From the NCBI RefSeq assembly GCF_900105115.1, contig NZ_FNRV01000001.1, positions 5,521,501 to 5,585,500 on the forward strand: 64,000 nt of DNA, read 5' to 3'. The notes beneath the pieces are model-generated. The model was not told the DNA's origin, ran no database searches, and worked only from the letters and a program-made list of their open reading frames with translations. This document shows positions 16,964 to 25,132 of the stretch, one piece after another. The stretch's first letter is position 1, and every line of letters starts with the position of its first letter. Made by a program: the position numbers and the translations under genes. This DNA is from Pseudomonas mohnii (lineage in GTDB: Bacteria; Pseudomonadota; Gammaproteobacteria; Pseudomonadales; Pseudomonadaceae).

Positions 16964-17638
16964 ATGATGGTGCGGGTAATTTCTCGAATTCTATCGGCGG
17001 CACTGATTGTGGGGTGCGTGGCTGGTTTGGCAGGTTGCGCGGGCAGTGTCGCGCCTGAGATCAAGCGTCTGCCGGAGCGCGTCGAGCTCGGCGGCCGGTT
17101 CTATAAGGGCGTAGCCAATCAAAGCGGGCCGCAAGTGTTGGCGAGCATGCTGTCCCAGCAGGGCGTTGTGATTACCCCGGGCTTGCTCGAAAAGCCGTTG
17201 CGTTTGCCGGGTGCCGAAGCGCAATTGCAACAGAACATGCAAAACCTCGCCCGTGAATACGGGATGATGGTTTATCCCCTCGACAGCAATCTGCCTGCCT
17301 TGCTGACTCAGGTTGCTGCCGGATATCCGGTCATGGTGCGCTTCACTGAGGGTTCTGCGCTGTGGGCCGAGCCGCGTTATGCCATTCTCGCCGGGTACAA
17401 CCGGCAGAAACAGACAGTGCTGCTGCGCGCCGGCATGAGTCAGAGGACGATGATGAGTTTCAGTTCGTTTGAGTCGTCTTTCAAGGATGCCGGTGGCTGG
17501 GCGGTTTTGATTCAGGCGCCGACACAGGTTCCGGCCAGCGTCGATCGGCAGCGCTGGTTAAAGGCTGCGAGCGACCTCGCTCAGGCCGGCCAGGAGCAAG
17601 CGGCCGCCAGGGCGAAAAAAGCGTTGGGCGCACAGTAA
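16964..17638 (+). CDS. lipoprotein with C39 peptidase-like fold lacking catalytic residues
   Basis: A 224-residue protein with a lipoprotein signal (lipobox LAGC, cysteine 25). The body follows the C39-like peptidase pattern: NQSGPQVLASMLSQQGVVIT stands where active members have a cysteine before GP, and EPRYAILAGYNRQKQTVLLR where they have the catalytic histidine. Here these positions are Ser54 and Arg, so it is probably non-catalytic. The double ATG at 16964/16967 follows GAAGAGAG; a GTG three bases earlier is also possible. It lies alone, followed by two small acidic-protein genes. Role unknown, perhaps binding peptides or peptidoglycan in the periplasm. Confidence 0.65.
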   Translation: MMVRVISRILSAALIVGCVAGLAGCAGSVAPEIKRLPERVELGGRFYKGVANQSGPQVLASMLSQQGVVITPGLLEKPLRLPGAEAQLQQNMQNLAREYGMMVYPLDSNLPALLTQVAAGYPVMVRFTEGSALWAEPRYAILAGYNRQKQTVLLRAGMSQRTMMSFSSFESSFKDAGGWAVLIQAPTQVPASVDRQRWLKAASDLAQAGQEQAAARAKKALGAQ

Positions 17639-17728
17639 GCCCGTTCGTCACCCCCATGGCACCACTGCGCATTGCCAGCCTCTGATGATTGAGGCCCGAG
17701 TTTCTCGGGCCACGACCAGGAGGCGTTC

Positions 17729-17935
17729 ATGGCTCATTTCAATACTCCCGCCGGTCCGCACTCGTCTGAGCATTCATCCGGCGACGAGTTGGGGTTCGAC
17801 CCCGACTCTCCGGATCTCGCCGACCCTCAGGTCGATCCCATCGGTCCGGCAAAGGCGCCACGGGATGTTAAGCCGGGCGACAATCCCAAGGCTCCGGCAA
17901 AGCCTTACGATCCACTCGGTGATCTGAAACCCTAG
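17729..17935 (+). CDS. small acidic, disordered protein 1 (68 aa)
   Basis: A polar protein rich in aspartate, proline and serine without hydrophobic core, containing LGFDPDSPDLADPQVDPIGP. The AGGAGGC site seven bases ahead of ATG 17729 is strong. I recognise no named family. A second similar protein follows after about 30 bases and shares the DPDSP motif, suggesting a related pair. Such small acidic proteins are often stress-induced, but nothing here proves it. Confidence 0.6.
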   Translation: MAHFNTPAGPHSSEHSSGDELGFDPDSPDLADPQVDPIGPAKAPRDVKPGDNPKAPAKPYDPLGDLKP

Positions 17936-17966
17936 GTCTCATTGCCAGGTCTCATTGGAGGTGCGT

Positions 17967-18182
17967 ATGTCTACTGATTCGAGCTTTGACGATAAACGTC
18001 CGGAAAACGTCCCGACAACCCCGGAGCAAGACGTGGATCCGGTGATGGATCCGGATAGCCCGATGAGGGATCCTCTGGCTCGGCCAACCGTGGTGTCCAC
18101 CGAACATCCGAAACCCTGGAGAGACCCGAGTACCGGCGACGGGATTCCGGATGATGACCAGATGCCGCTGCCCAATGATTAA
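17967..18182 (+). CDS. small acidic, disordered protein 2 (71 aa)
   Basis: Start at 17967 after TTGGAGG. Composition is acidic and proline-rich with DPVMDPDSPMRDPLARPT in the middle and GDGIPDDDQMPLP near the end. It shares the DPDSP element and general design with the preceding gene, so the two may be diverged duplicates. No signal peptide or helix is predicted. A strong terminator follows, so these two genes probably form a short transcript. Confidence 0.6.
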   Translation: MSTDSSFDDKRPENVPTTPEQDVDPVMDPDSPMRDPLARPTVVSTEHPKPWRDPSTGDGIPDDDQMPLPND

Positions 18183-18187
18183 GGCAG

Positions 18188-18223
18188 AAAGCAAAAGCCC
18201 CGAATGATCGGGGCTTTTGCTTT
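18188..18223 (+). terminator. rho-independent terminator, bidirectional
   Basis: GCAAAAGCCCCGA and TCGGGGCTTTTGC form a near-perfect stem with T-rich flanks on both strands. It serves the small acidic genes and the convergent pbpG. Confidence 0.88.
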
Positions 18224-18237
18224 CGACTGTCGTGCAG

Positions 18238-19176
18238 TTATTTTGACGCTTCAACCACGCCGCTTTGGCGATGCTTGAGGTTCTTTTCGGATTTGTATTG
18301 CAGTGCTACAGAGGGTACGTCTGCGCTGTGGCCGGTTTCGACCCAATTGCGGATGCGAGTGGCGTCGGCAAAGTGTGTGTACTTGCCATAGGCATCGAGG
18401 ATCACCAGTGCTACCGGGCGGTTAGCCATATGGGTCACCAATACCAGGCAGTGACCCGCTTCGTTGGTGAAACCGGTTTTCGTCAGTTCGATGTTCCAGT
18501 TCGGCTTGCCCACCAGATGATCGGTGTTGCGGAAACCCAGGCTGTAGTTGGGTTTGCGGAACGACACGGTTTTTTCCTTGGTGGTGCTCAGTTGTGTCAG
18601 CAGCGGGTACTTGTGAGCGGCGACCAGCAGTTTGCTCAGGTCGCGGGCTGTGGACACATTGCGTGGCGAGAGGCCGGTCGGCTCGACGAAATGGGTATTG
18701 GTCATGCCCAGTGCCTTGGCCTTGGCGTTCATGGCGGCGATGAACGCCGCGTAGCCACCCGGATAATGGTGCGCCAGGCTCGCGGCGGCACGGTTTTCCG
18801 AAGACATCAAGGCGATCAGCAGCATCTCCCGGCGCGGCATCTCGCTGTTGAGCTTGACCCGGGAGAACACGCCTTTCATTTCCGGCGTGTTGCTGATGTT
18901 GATGTTGATGTATTCGTCCATGTTCTGCCGGGCTTCGACGACCACCAGGCCGGTCATCAGTTTGCTCACCGAAGCGATGGGGACAACGACGTCGGGATTG
19001 CTGGCGTAAATGACTTTGTTGGACTGCAAGTCGACCAGCAATGCGCTGCCGGAAGCGATCTTCAGGTGTGAGGTGTCTCGAGGCGCGGCGGTGGTTTCGC
19101 CAGCGCTGGCGATTGGCGTGATGAAAGTCCCTGTAACTGCAAAAAATAGGCTCAGGATGGAAAGACGGATTTTCAC
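18238..19176 (-). CDS. pbpG: D-alanyl-D-alanine endopeptidase PbpG (PBP7-like)
   Basis: A 312-residue periplasmic penicillin-binding protein of the S11 family. The signal peptide is [18 protein letters not shown]…ASA when translation starts at the GTG at 19176. A further in-frame ATG at 19242 would bury the signal behind 22 residues, so I prefer the GTG. Catalytic motifs are complete: SVSK (Ser69, Lys72), SEN (126–128) and KTG (233–235). The enzyme cuts D-Ala–meso-DAP crosslinks in peptidoglycan. It ends opposite the small acidic genes and is probably monocistronic. Confidence 0.88.
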   Translation of the reverse strand: MKIRLSILSLFFAVTGTFITPIASAGETTAAPRDTSHLKIASGSALLVDLQSNKVIYASNPDVVVPIASVSKLMTGLVVVEARQNMDEYININISNTPEMKGVFSRVKLNSEMPRREMLLIALMSSENRAAASLAHHYPGGYAAFIAAMNAKAKALGMTNTHFVEPTGLSPRNVSTARDLSKLLVAAHKYPLLTQLSTTKEKTVSFRKPNYSLGFRNTDHLVGKPNWNIELTKTGFTNEAGHCLVLVTHMANRPVALVILDAYGKYTHFADATRIRNWVETGHSADVPSVALQYKSEKNLKHRQSGVVEASK

Positions 19177-19353
19177 GCTGGCAGACTCATAAAATGTTGA
19201 TAAGCCGTTTTGTAACGGGCTATTTCGTAAAAAGCGCGACATTCTGGAGTATGGCTGAATAACTGTCGATGGTTGTTCCGGGAAGTGGTTAAAGTCCTTT
19301 GAAACATGAAAAAAATGTCATTTTCCGGCAGGTGGTCGGCCTTTATTCGCGGG

Positions 19354-19381
19354 CAAAAAGAACCCCGCCATGGGCGGGGTT
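19354..19381 (-). terminator. rho-independent terminator of folD
   Basis: On the minus strand AACCCCGCC pairs with GGCGGGGTT and is followed by CTTTTTG. Confidence 0.85.
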
Positions 19382-19413
19382 CCTTGAGTTGTTGCCAGCG
19401 CCGAAAGCGGGAC

Positions 19414-20268
19414 TCAGCTGTGCAGGGTTTCAGCCGCGTACAGTGTGTTTTCCAGCAGGCATGCGCGAGTCATCGGACCGACGCCGCCGGGCACTGGAGT
19501 GATCCAGCCAGCGCGGGGCAGGGCGGTTTCGTAAACCACATCGCCGACCAGCTTGCCGTCCTCCTGACGGTTGATGCCGACGTCGATCACGATCGCGCCT
19601 TCCTTGATCCATTCACCCTTGACCAGGCCCGGCTTGCCGGCGGCCACCACGACCAGATCCGCGCGACCAATGTGGCCGGCCAGGTCCTTGGTGAAGCGGT
19701 GGGTGACGGTCACGGTGCAACCGGCCAGCAACAATTCCATCGCCATCGGGCGACCCACGATATTGGAAGCGCCGACAATCACGGCATTCATCCCGTACAG
19801 ATCGGCACCGGTGCTTTCCAGCAAGGTCATGATGCCTTTAGGGGTGCACGGACGCAGCAGCGGTATGCGTTGGGCCAGGCGACCGACGTTATACGGGTGG
19901 AAGCCGTCGACGTCTTTATCCGGACGAATGCGCTCCAGCAACTTGGACGCGTCCAGGTGTTCCGGTAGAGGAAGCTGAAGCAGAACACCGTCAATTGCCG
20001 GATCGTCATTGAGGCGATCGATCAGGTCGGTCAGTGCTTCTTGAGTGGTTTCGGAAGGCAGGTCATAAGCTTGGGAGAGGAAGCCGACCTCTTCACAGTC
20101 TTTACGCTTGTGCGAGACATAAACCTGAGAGGCAGGATCGCTGCCGACCAGGATCACCGCGAGTCCGGGCGTGCGCAGGCCTTGCTGGCGACGCTCGTTG
20201 ACCCGTTGGGCGATCTGCTGGCGCAGGCTGGCGGCGATCGATTTGCCGTCGATTAGTTGTGCAGTCAT
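19414..20268 (-). CDS. folD: bifunctional methylenetetrahydrofolate dehydrogenase/cyclohydrolase FolD
   Basis: A 284-residue cytosolic enzyme that interconverts 5,10-methylene-, methenyl- and 10-formyl-tetrahydrofolate. The substrate-site signature [13 protein letters not shown] holds the catalytic Tyr50 and Lys54. [11 protein letters not shown] and the NADP-binding [11 protein letters not shown] follow, and the C-terminal [10 protein letters not shown] block is intact. Length is as in other bacteria. It is transcribed away from the tRNA cluster, a conserved arrangement with tig and clp genes in Pseudomonas. Confidence 0.96.
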   Translation of the reverse strand: MTAQLIDGKSIAASLRQQIAQRVNERRQQGLRTPGLAVILVGSDPASQVYVSHKRKDCEEVGFLSQAYDLPSETTQEALTDLIDRLNDDPAIDGVLLQLPLPEHLDASKLLERIRPDKDVDGFHPYNVGRLAQRIPLLRPCTPKGIMTLLESTGADLYGMNAVIVGASNIVGRPMAMELLLAGCTVTVTHRFTKDLAGHIGRADLVVVAAGKPGLVKGEWIKEGAIVIDVGINRQEDGKLVGDVVYETALPRAGWITPVPGGVGPMTRACLLENTLYAAETLHS

Positions 20269-20399
20269 TGCGCGTGATTAACCATCGAGAGGGGAAAAAA
20301 AGAGAGCGCATTCTCGCATGTCATGAGGTGAGGGCAAAGGCGCTTGGTCTGCAAATTCCCCTAACTCCTTTAATTAAATGAATTTTTTTTAAAAAGGAT

Positions 20400-20426
20400 T
20401 TGACGACCCTCGGGGGGCTCTATACT
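20400..20426 (+). promoter_or_regulatory. putative sigma-70 promoter of the tRNA cluster
   Basis: TTGACG at 20400–20405 and TATACT at 20421–20426 (spacer 15, or 16 if TTTGAC is taken) lie about 110 bases ahead of tRNA-Arg. The A/T-rich tract just upstream (20365–20399) resembles an UP element, as expected for stable RNA genes. Confidence 0.65.
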
Positions 20427-20543
20427 ATTCGTCGCACTTGTCGGGCACAGCCTAGCACTGGTTAAGAAGGTCGAGCGGAATCAAGGTTCTGCGAGACTGG
20501 AAAGCATTTAGTTTGTAGTCCTCCAAGGTTACAGATTAACAAG

Positions 20544-20620
20544 GCGCCCGTAGCTCAGCTGGATAGAGCATCCGCCTTCTAAGCGGATGGTCGCAGGTTC
20601 GAGTCCTGCCGGGTGCGCCA
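20544..20620 (+). tRNA. tRNA-Arg (anticodon TCT)
   Basis: 77 bases with acceptor GCGCCCG/CGGGTGC, encoded CCA, loop CTTCTAA giving anticodon TCT at 20578–20580, and GTTCGAGTC T-arm. First gene of the cluster; decodes AGA/AGG arginine codons. Confidence 0.97.
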
Positions 20621-20651
20621 TTAGGCAGCTTTGGCACAAGTAGCGCGATAT

Positions 20652-20728
20652 GGTGGGCGTAGCTCAGTTGGTAGAGCACGGGATTGTGACTCCCGTTGTC
20701 GTGGGTTCGATCCCCATCGTCCACCCCA
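20652..20728 (+). tRNA. tRNA-His (anticodon GTG), copy 1
   Basis: The acceptor has eight pairs (GGTGGGCG/CGTCCACC) including the extra G−1 typical of histidine tRNAs. Anticodon GTG sits in loop TTGTGAC, and CCA is encoded. It is identical to the copy at 20948. Confidence 0.97.
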
Positions 20729-20735
20729 TATTTCG

Positions 20736-20770
20736 AAAGGCGCCAGATTAAAAGTCTGGCGCCTTTGCTT
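20736..20770 (+). terminator. rho-independent terminator after tRNA-His copy 1
   Basis: AAAGGCGCCAGA pairs with TCTGGCGCCTTT, followed by GCTTT. It has weaker T-tract than its duplicate at 21032, so transcription may partly continue into tRNA-Leu. Confidence 0.8.
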
Positions 20771-20785
20771 TAACAGCTTCAACCC

Positions 20786-20870
20786 GCGGATGTGGTGGAA
20801 TTGGTAGACACACTGGATTTAGGTTCCAGCGCCGCGAGGCGTAAGAGTTCGAGTCTCTTCATCCGCACCA
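20786..20870 (+). tRNA. tRNA-Leu (anticodon TAG)
   Basis: 85 bases with long variable arm (class II), acceptor GCGGATG/CATCCGC, anticodon loop TTTAGGT and encoded CCA. Confidence 0.97.
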
Positions 20871-20947
20871 AATAAAGCTTCAGTCATGCCGCTTGGCTTG
20901 TTTGGGGCTGACTAAAGAAGTTGTTTGGCTTCTTTGTCATGCAATAT

Positions 20948-21024
20948 GGTGGGCGTAGCTCAGTTGGTAGAGCACGGGATTGTGACTCCCGTTGTCGTGG
21001 GTTCGATCCCCATCGTCCACCCCA
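20948..21024 (+). tRNA. tRNA-His (anticodon GTG), copy 2
   Basis: Same 77-base sequence as the copy at 20652 including G−1. The flanking ATAT and the downstream terminator are duplicated too. Confidence 0.97.
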
Positions 21025-21031
21025 TATTTCG

Positions 21032-21066
21032 AAAGGCGCCAGATTGAAAAGTCTGGCGCCTTTTTT
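21032..21066 (+). terminator. rho-independent terminator ending the tRNA cluster
   Basis: AAAGGCGCCAGA/TCTGGCGCCTTT stem with a T6 tract. It is a duplicate of the hairpin at 20736 with one base inserted in the loop. Confidence 0.92.
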
Positions 21067-21426
21067 GTTTCAGCGGTTCGAGTATTCAGCGGCTGCAGGT
21101 TCTGGGTCGCAGGGGCAGGGCGTTTCGTCGTATTTATGTTTCTCGATGATGCTGCGCTGCTCGCCGGCCTTGCTCGCAAGATCGGCTGTCAGGGAGATGA
21201 TTGGCTGCCTCTTCTATATATAGAAGGGTTGGCGCAGAGCCCTGGCGTGATTGGCTGTATTTGCCACCGGGGCGAGGTGCATCCGTGCATTCGCACCTAT
21301 AAATTGCCAGCTGCTTTTTTACCCGTTTTCAGTAGGGTGACTTCTTGAGTTTGACCCACTAGAATGCATGCCCTTGATTCTGGGGTCGGAAACGGCCGGC
21401 TAACGTCTGTGCAACGAGGAATATCC
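21067..21426. other. intergenic region upstream of tig
   Basis: A 360-base space without a recognisable gene. It contains a perfect 16-base palindrome CTTCTATATATAGAAG at 21211–21226. The tig promoter should lie near its right end, but no consensus is obvious. Confidence 0.5.
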
Positions 21427-22737
21427 ATGCAAGTTTCTGTTGAAAATACTTCTGCTCTTGAGCGCCGCATGAGCATCACCGTGCCGGCTGAGCGCATCGA
21501 GACTCAGGTCAACAAGCGTCTGCAGCAGACTGCCCAAAAGGCCAAGATTGCTGGCTTCCGTCCAGGCAAAGTGCCAATGAGCGAAATCAAGCGTCGTTTC
21601 GGCGCTGAAGCTCGCCAGGAAGCTGTAGGCGACGTGATCCAGTCCTCTTTCTATGAAGCTGTGGTTGAGCAGAAGCTGAACCCGGCTGGTTCGCCTTCGA
21701 TCGAGCCTAAGTCGCTCGAAGCTGGCAAGGACCTGGAATACGTTGCTGTTTTTGAAGTGTTCCCTGAGTTCACCGTTGCCGGTTTCGAAGGTATCACCGT
21801 AGAGCGTCTGAGCGCTGACGTGGCTGATGCCGATCTGGACAAGATGCTGGACATCCTGCGCAAGCAGAACACCCGTTTCGAAGTGGCCGATCGCGCTGCT
21901 CAAAACGAAGACCAACTGAACATCGATTTCGTTGGCAAGGTCGACGGTGAAGTGTTCGCTGGCGGCTCCGCCAAGGGCACTCAGCTGGTTCTGGGCTCCG
22001 GTCGCATGATCCCTGGTTTCGAGGACGGCCTGGTTGGCGCCAAGGCCGGCGAAGAGCGCGTTCTGAACCTGACCTTCCCAGAGGACTATCAGAACCTGGA
22101 CCTGGCAGGCAAAACCGCTGAGTTCACCGTTACCGTAAACACCGTTTCCGAGCCAAAGCTGCCAGAGCTGACCGAAGAGTTCTTCGCTCAATTCGGCATC
22201 AAGGAAAGCGGCCTGGAAGGCTTCCGCACCGAAGTTCGCAAGAACATGGAGCGCGAGCTGCGTCAGGCGATCAAGTCCAAGGTCAAGAATCAGGTCATGG
22301 ATGGTCTGCTGGCCACCAACCCGATCGAAGTGCCTAAGGCTCTGTTGTCCAACGAAGTTGACCGTCTGCGCGTGCAGGCTGTTCAGCAGTTCGGCGGCAA
22401 CATCAAGCCTGATCAACTGCCGGCCGAGCTGTTCGAAGAACAAGCCAAGCGTCGCGTAGTACTGGGCCTGATCGTCGCTGAAGTGGTCAAGCAATTCGAC
22501 CTCAAGCCTGACGAAGCCCGCGTTCGCGAGATGATTCAGGAGATGGCTTCGGCTTACCAAGAGCCTGAGCAGGTTGTGTCCTGGTACTACAAGAACGACC
22601 AGCAACTGAACGAAGTCCGTTCGGTTGTGCTGGAAGAACAAGTTGTGGATACTGTTCTGCAGAAAGCTAGCGTGACCGACAAATCGGTCTCTTACGAAGA
22701 AGCGGTCAAGCCGGTAGAAGCTCCACAAGCCGACTGA
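21427..22737 (+). CDS. tig: trigger factor
   Basis: A 436-residue ribosome-associated chaperone and peptidyl-prolyl isomerase. The N-terminal ribosome-binding domain contains [17 protein letters not shown] (around 43–59), the loop that docks on ribosomal protein L23. The central FKBP-type domain spans about 160–245 ([20 protein letters not shown]). The rest is the helical chaperone body. Start at ATG 21427 with GAGGAA upstream, and length equals other Pseudomonas trigger factors. It is followed by clpP and clpX as in most Gammaproteobacteria. Confidence 0.97.
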   Translation: MQVSVENTSALERRMSITVPAERIETQVNKRLQQTAQKAKIAGFRPGKVPMSEIKRRFGAEARQEAVGDVIQSSFYEAVVEQKLNPAGSPSIEPKSLEAGKDLEYVAVFEVFPEFTVAGFEGITVERLSADVADADLDKMLDILRKQNTRFEVADRAAQNEDQLNIDFVGKVDGEVFAGGSAKGTQLVLGSGRMIPGFEDGLVGAKAGEERVLNLTFPEDYQNLDLAGKTAEFTVTVNTVSEPKLPELTEEFFAQFGIKESGLEGFRTEVRKNMERELRQAIKSKVKNQVMDGLLATNPIEVPKALLSNEVDRLRVQAVQQFGGNIKPDQLPAELFEEQAKRRVVLGLIVAEVVKQFDLKPDEARVREMIQEMASAYQEPEQVVSWYYKNDQQLNEVRSVVLEEQVVDTVLQKASVTDKSVSYEEAVKPVEAPQAD

Positions 22738-22764
22738 TCGTTTTTGCGGTAAGAAGTACACACC

Positions 22765-22790
22765 ATAAGCCAGCCTTCGTGCTGGCTTAT
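22765..22790 (+). terminator. hairpin between tig and clpP
   Basis: A perfect ten-pair stem ATAAGCCAGC/GCTGGCTTAT with loop CTTCGT. There is no T-tract, so it is more likely an attenuator, processing site or 3'-end stabiliser than a full terminator. Confidence 0.55.
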
Positions 22791-22830
22791 GCGTATTCAA
22801 GACATAACTATTTGGGAGTGACTGCAGAGC

Positions 22831-23466
22831 ATGTTCCGTAATTCGTATATTCAGCAGAACTCTGATATCCAGGCCGCAGGCGGCCTGGTCCCGATGGTTG
22901 TCGAGCAGTCTGCTCGTGGCGAGCGCGCCTATGACATCTACTCGCGTCTTCTCAAGGAGCGAGTGATCTTTCTGGTAGGTCCGGTAGAGGACTACATGGC
23001 CAACCTGATCTGTGCGCAACTGCTGTTCCTTGAAGCGGAAAACCCGGACAAGGACATCCATCTCTATATCAACTCCCCGGGTGGTTCGGTGACGGCGGGC
23101 ATGTCGATCTATGACACCATGCAGTTCATCAAGCCAAACGTGTCGACCACCTGCATTGGCCAAGCGTGCAGCATGGGCGCGTTTCTTCTCACGGCTGGTG
23201 CCCCTGGCAAACGTTACTGCCTGCCGAACTCACGTGTGATGATTCACCAGCCATTGGGCGGTTTCCAGGGCCAGGCTTCGGATATCGAAATCCATGCCAA
23301 GGAAATCCTCTTTATTCGTGAGCGTCTCAACACGCTGATGGCCAAGCATAGTGGTCGCACTCTTGAAGAAATCGAGCGAGACACAAACCGCGACAATTTC
23401 ATGAGTGCGGAAGCCGCGCGTGAATACGGGTTGATCGATGAAGTGATCAGCCAGCGCCCTGCTTAA
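22831..23466 (+). CDS. clpP: ATP-dependent Clp protease proteolytic subunit ClpP
   Basis: A 211-residue serine protease subunit that forms the tetradecameric chamber of ClpXP/ClpAP. The catalytic triad is visible as Ser114 in CSMGAFLL, His139 in [10 protein letters not shown] and Asp188 in DTNRDNF. The short N-terminal propeptide (about 14 residues) is typical. GGGAG lies upstream of the start. It is followed by clpX, whose product unfolds substrates into this chamber. Confidence 0.97.
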   Translation: MFRNSYIQQNSDIQAAGGLVPMVVEQSARGERAYDIYSRLLKERVIFLVGPVEDYMANLICAQLLFLEAENPDKDIHLYINSPGGSVTAGMSIYDTMQFIKPNVSTTCIGQACSMGAFLLTAGAPGKRYCLPNSRVMIHQPLGGFQGQASDIEIHAKEILFIRERLNTLMAKHSGRTLEEIERDTNRDNFMSAEAAREYGLIDEVISQRPA

Positions 23467-23510
23467 AATAAGCAGCTCAAAATAAGGTTGGTCGGCAGGT
23501 CCGATCACCT

Positions 23511-23530
23511 GCGGGCTTGAAAAAGCCCGC
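23511..23530 (+). terminator. hairpin between clpP and clpX
   Basis: GCGGGCTT/AAGCCCGC with a GAAA tetraloop, no T-tract. It is probably a stabilising or attenuating hairpin that sets the ClpP:ClpX ratio. Confidence 0.5.
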
Positions 23531-23578
23531 AATAGCCTTCATCTTGTGTTGCAAGCCTATCGGATTTGGATCGAACGA

Positions 23579-24862
23579 ATGACTGACACCCGCAACGGCG
23601 AGGACAACGGCAAGCTGCTCTATTGCTCCTTCTGTGGCAAAAGCCAGCATGAAGTGCGCAAATTGATTGCCGGCCCCTCGGTCTTTATCTGCGACGAGTG
23701 CGTCGACCTGTGCAATGACATCATCCGTGAGGAGGTGCAGGAAGCCCAGGCCGAAAGCAGCGCGCATAAATTGCCTTCGCCTAAAGAAATCAGCGGCATC
23801 CTTGATCAGTATGTGATTGGTCAGGAGCGTGCGAAAAAAATTCTGGCCGTAGCGGTGTACAACCACTACAAGCGCCTGAACCAGCGTGACAAAAAGAATG
23901 ACGATGTCGAACTCGGCAAGAGCAACATCCTGCTGATCGGCCCGACAGGCTCGGGTAAAACCCTGCTTGCCGAAACACTGGCCCGCTTGCTGAACGTTCC
24001 GTTCACCATCGCCGACGCAACCACCCTCACCGAGGCGGGTTATGTGGGTGAAGATGTCGAGAACATCATTCAGAAGCTGCTGCAGAAGTGCGATTACGAC
24101 GTGGAAAAAGCCCAGATGGGCATTGTCTACATCGATGAAATCGACAAGATTTCGCGCAAGTCTGACAACCCGTCGATTACCCGGGACGTTTCCGGTGAAG
24201 GCGTGCAGCAAGCCCTGCTCAAGTTGATCGAAGGTACAGTCGCTTCCGTTCCGCCTCAAGGTGGTCGCAAGCACCCACAGCAGGAATTCCTTCAGGTCGA
24301 CACCCGTAACATCCTGTTCATCTGCGGTGGTGCATTTTCCGGTCTGGAAAAGGTTATTCAAAACCGTTCCACCAAGGGCGGCATTGGTTTCAACGCGGAA
24401 GTGCGCAGCAAGGAAGAAGGGAAGAAAGTCGGTGAATCCCTGCGTGAAGTCGAGCCTGACGATCTGGTCAAGTTCGGTCTGATCCCGGAATTCGTCGGTC
24501 GTCTGCCGGTTCTTGCCACACTGGACGAGCTCGATGAAGCTGCTTTGATGCAGATCCTCACCGAGCCGAAAAATGCTCTGACCAAGCAGTACGCCAAGTT
24601 GTTCGAGATGGAAGGCGTGGACCTGGAATTCCGGGCTGACGCACTGAAATCGGTTGCGAAACGCGCACTGGAACGCAAAACCGGCGCTCGTGGCTTGCGT
24701 TCGATTCTCGAAGGTGTATTGCTCGACACTATGTATGAAATCCCCTCGCAGTCCGAGGTGAGTAAAGTAGTGATCGATGAAAGCGTTATAGAAGGCAAGT
24801 CCAAGCCACTGTATATCTATGAAAACAGTGAGCCTGCTGCCAAGGCCGCGCCAGACGCATAA
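23579..24862 (+). CDS. clpX: ATP-dependent Clp protease ATP-binding subunit ClpX
   Basis: A 427-residue AAA+ unfoldase. The N-terminal zinc domain has cysteines 16, 19, 38 and 41 ([20 protein letters not shown]). The ATPase core has Walker A GPTGSGKT near 121–128, Walker [11 protein letters not shown] and the sensor and arginine-finger blocks. [17 protein letters not shown] and the ClpP-docking IGF-type loop (GGIGFNAEV) are present. The start is ATG 23579; in-frame sequence upstream is not conserved-looking. It recognises SsrA-tagged and other substrates and feeds them to ClpP. Confidence 0.97.
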   Translation: MTDTRNGEDNGKLLYCSFCGKSQHEVRKLIAGPSVFICDECVDLCNDIIREEVQEAQAESSAHKLPSPKEISGILDQYVIGQERAKKILAVAVYNHYKRLNQRDKKNDDVELGKSNILLIGPTGSGKTLLAETLARLLNVPFTIADATTLTEAGYVGEDVENIIQKLLQKCDYDVEKAQMGIVYIDEIDKISRKSDNPSITRDVSGEGVQQALLKLIEGTVASVPPQGGRKHPQQEFLQVDTRNILFICGGAFSGLEKVIQNRSTKGGIGFNAEVRSKEEGKKVGESLREVEPDDLVKFGLIPEFVGRLPVLATLDELDEAALMQILTEPKNALTKQYAKLFEMEGVDLEFRADALKSVAKRALERKTGARGLRSILEGVLLDTMYEIPSQSEVSKVVIDESVIEGKSKPLYIYENSEPAAKAAPDA

Positions 24863-24884
24863 GCGTCACGCAGCCGGTACAAAG

Positions 24885-24912
24885 AAGGGGCCTTCGGGCC
24901 CCTTTGCTTTTG
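24885..24912 (+). terminator. rho-independent terminator after clpX
   Basis: AAGGGGCC–TTCG–GGCCCCTT stem with a UUCG loop and a downstream CTTTTG tract. It separates clpX from lon. Confidence 0.9.
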
Positions 24913-25045
24913 TGGCGGAGGGCTTGTCGGATCGCTGCGCCGCTGGGAAGGCGACATGCCAGCCCGCTTGCCTGTTTTTTTCGCTGTATCCGAGCCCCAC
25001 AGTTGCTGCCGTAAGAAGCGATCTTTTAAGTCGTACTTTTATCCG

Positions 25046-25074
25046 CTTGTTTTTTTCCAGATCAGCCCCCATCT
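25046..25074 (+). promoter_or_regulatory. putative heat-shock sigma-32 promoter of lon
   Basis: CTTGTTT at 25046–25052, then 14 bases, then CCCCATCT at 25067–25074. This matches the RpoH pattern CTTGAAA–N13–15–CCCCATNT, the −10 box perfectly. It lies about 60 bases ahead of the lon start, and lon is a classic RpoH target. Confidence 0.75.
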
Positions 25075-25132
25075 TGGTTTCAAGCTTACTTCCATCTGTT
25101 TACGGCCTTATGGCCGCCGTAGAGGCGAAATC

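Noticed and set aside
20536..21223. Short frames overlapping the tRNA genes (MDDGDRTHDNGSHNP type)
   Set aside because: They translate the tRNA-His and tRNA-Arg sequences; such entries are known annotation artefacts.
21400..23163. A 587-codon minus-strand frame spanning tig and clpP
   Set aside because: It runs across two convincing genes and the hairpin between them, so it cannot be an independent gene.
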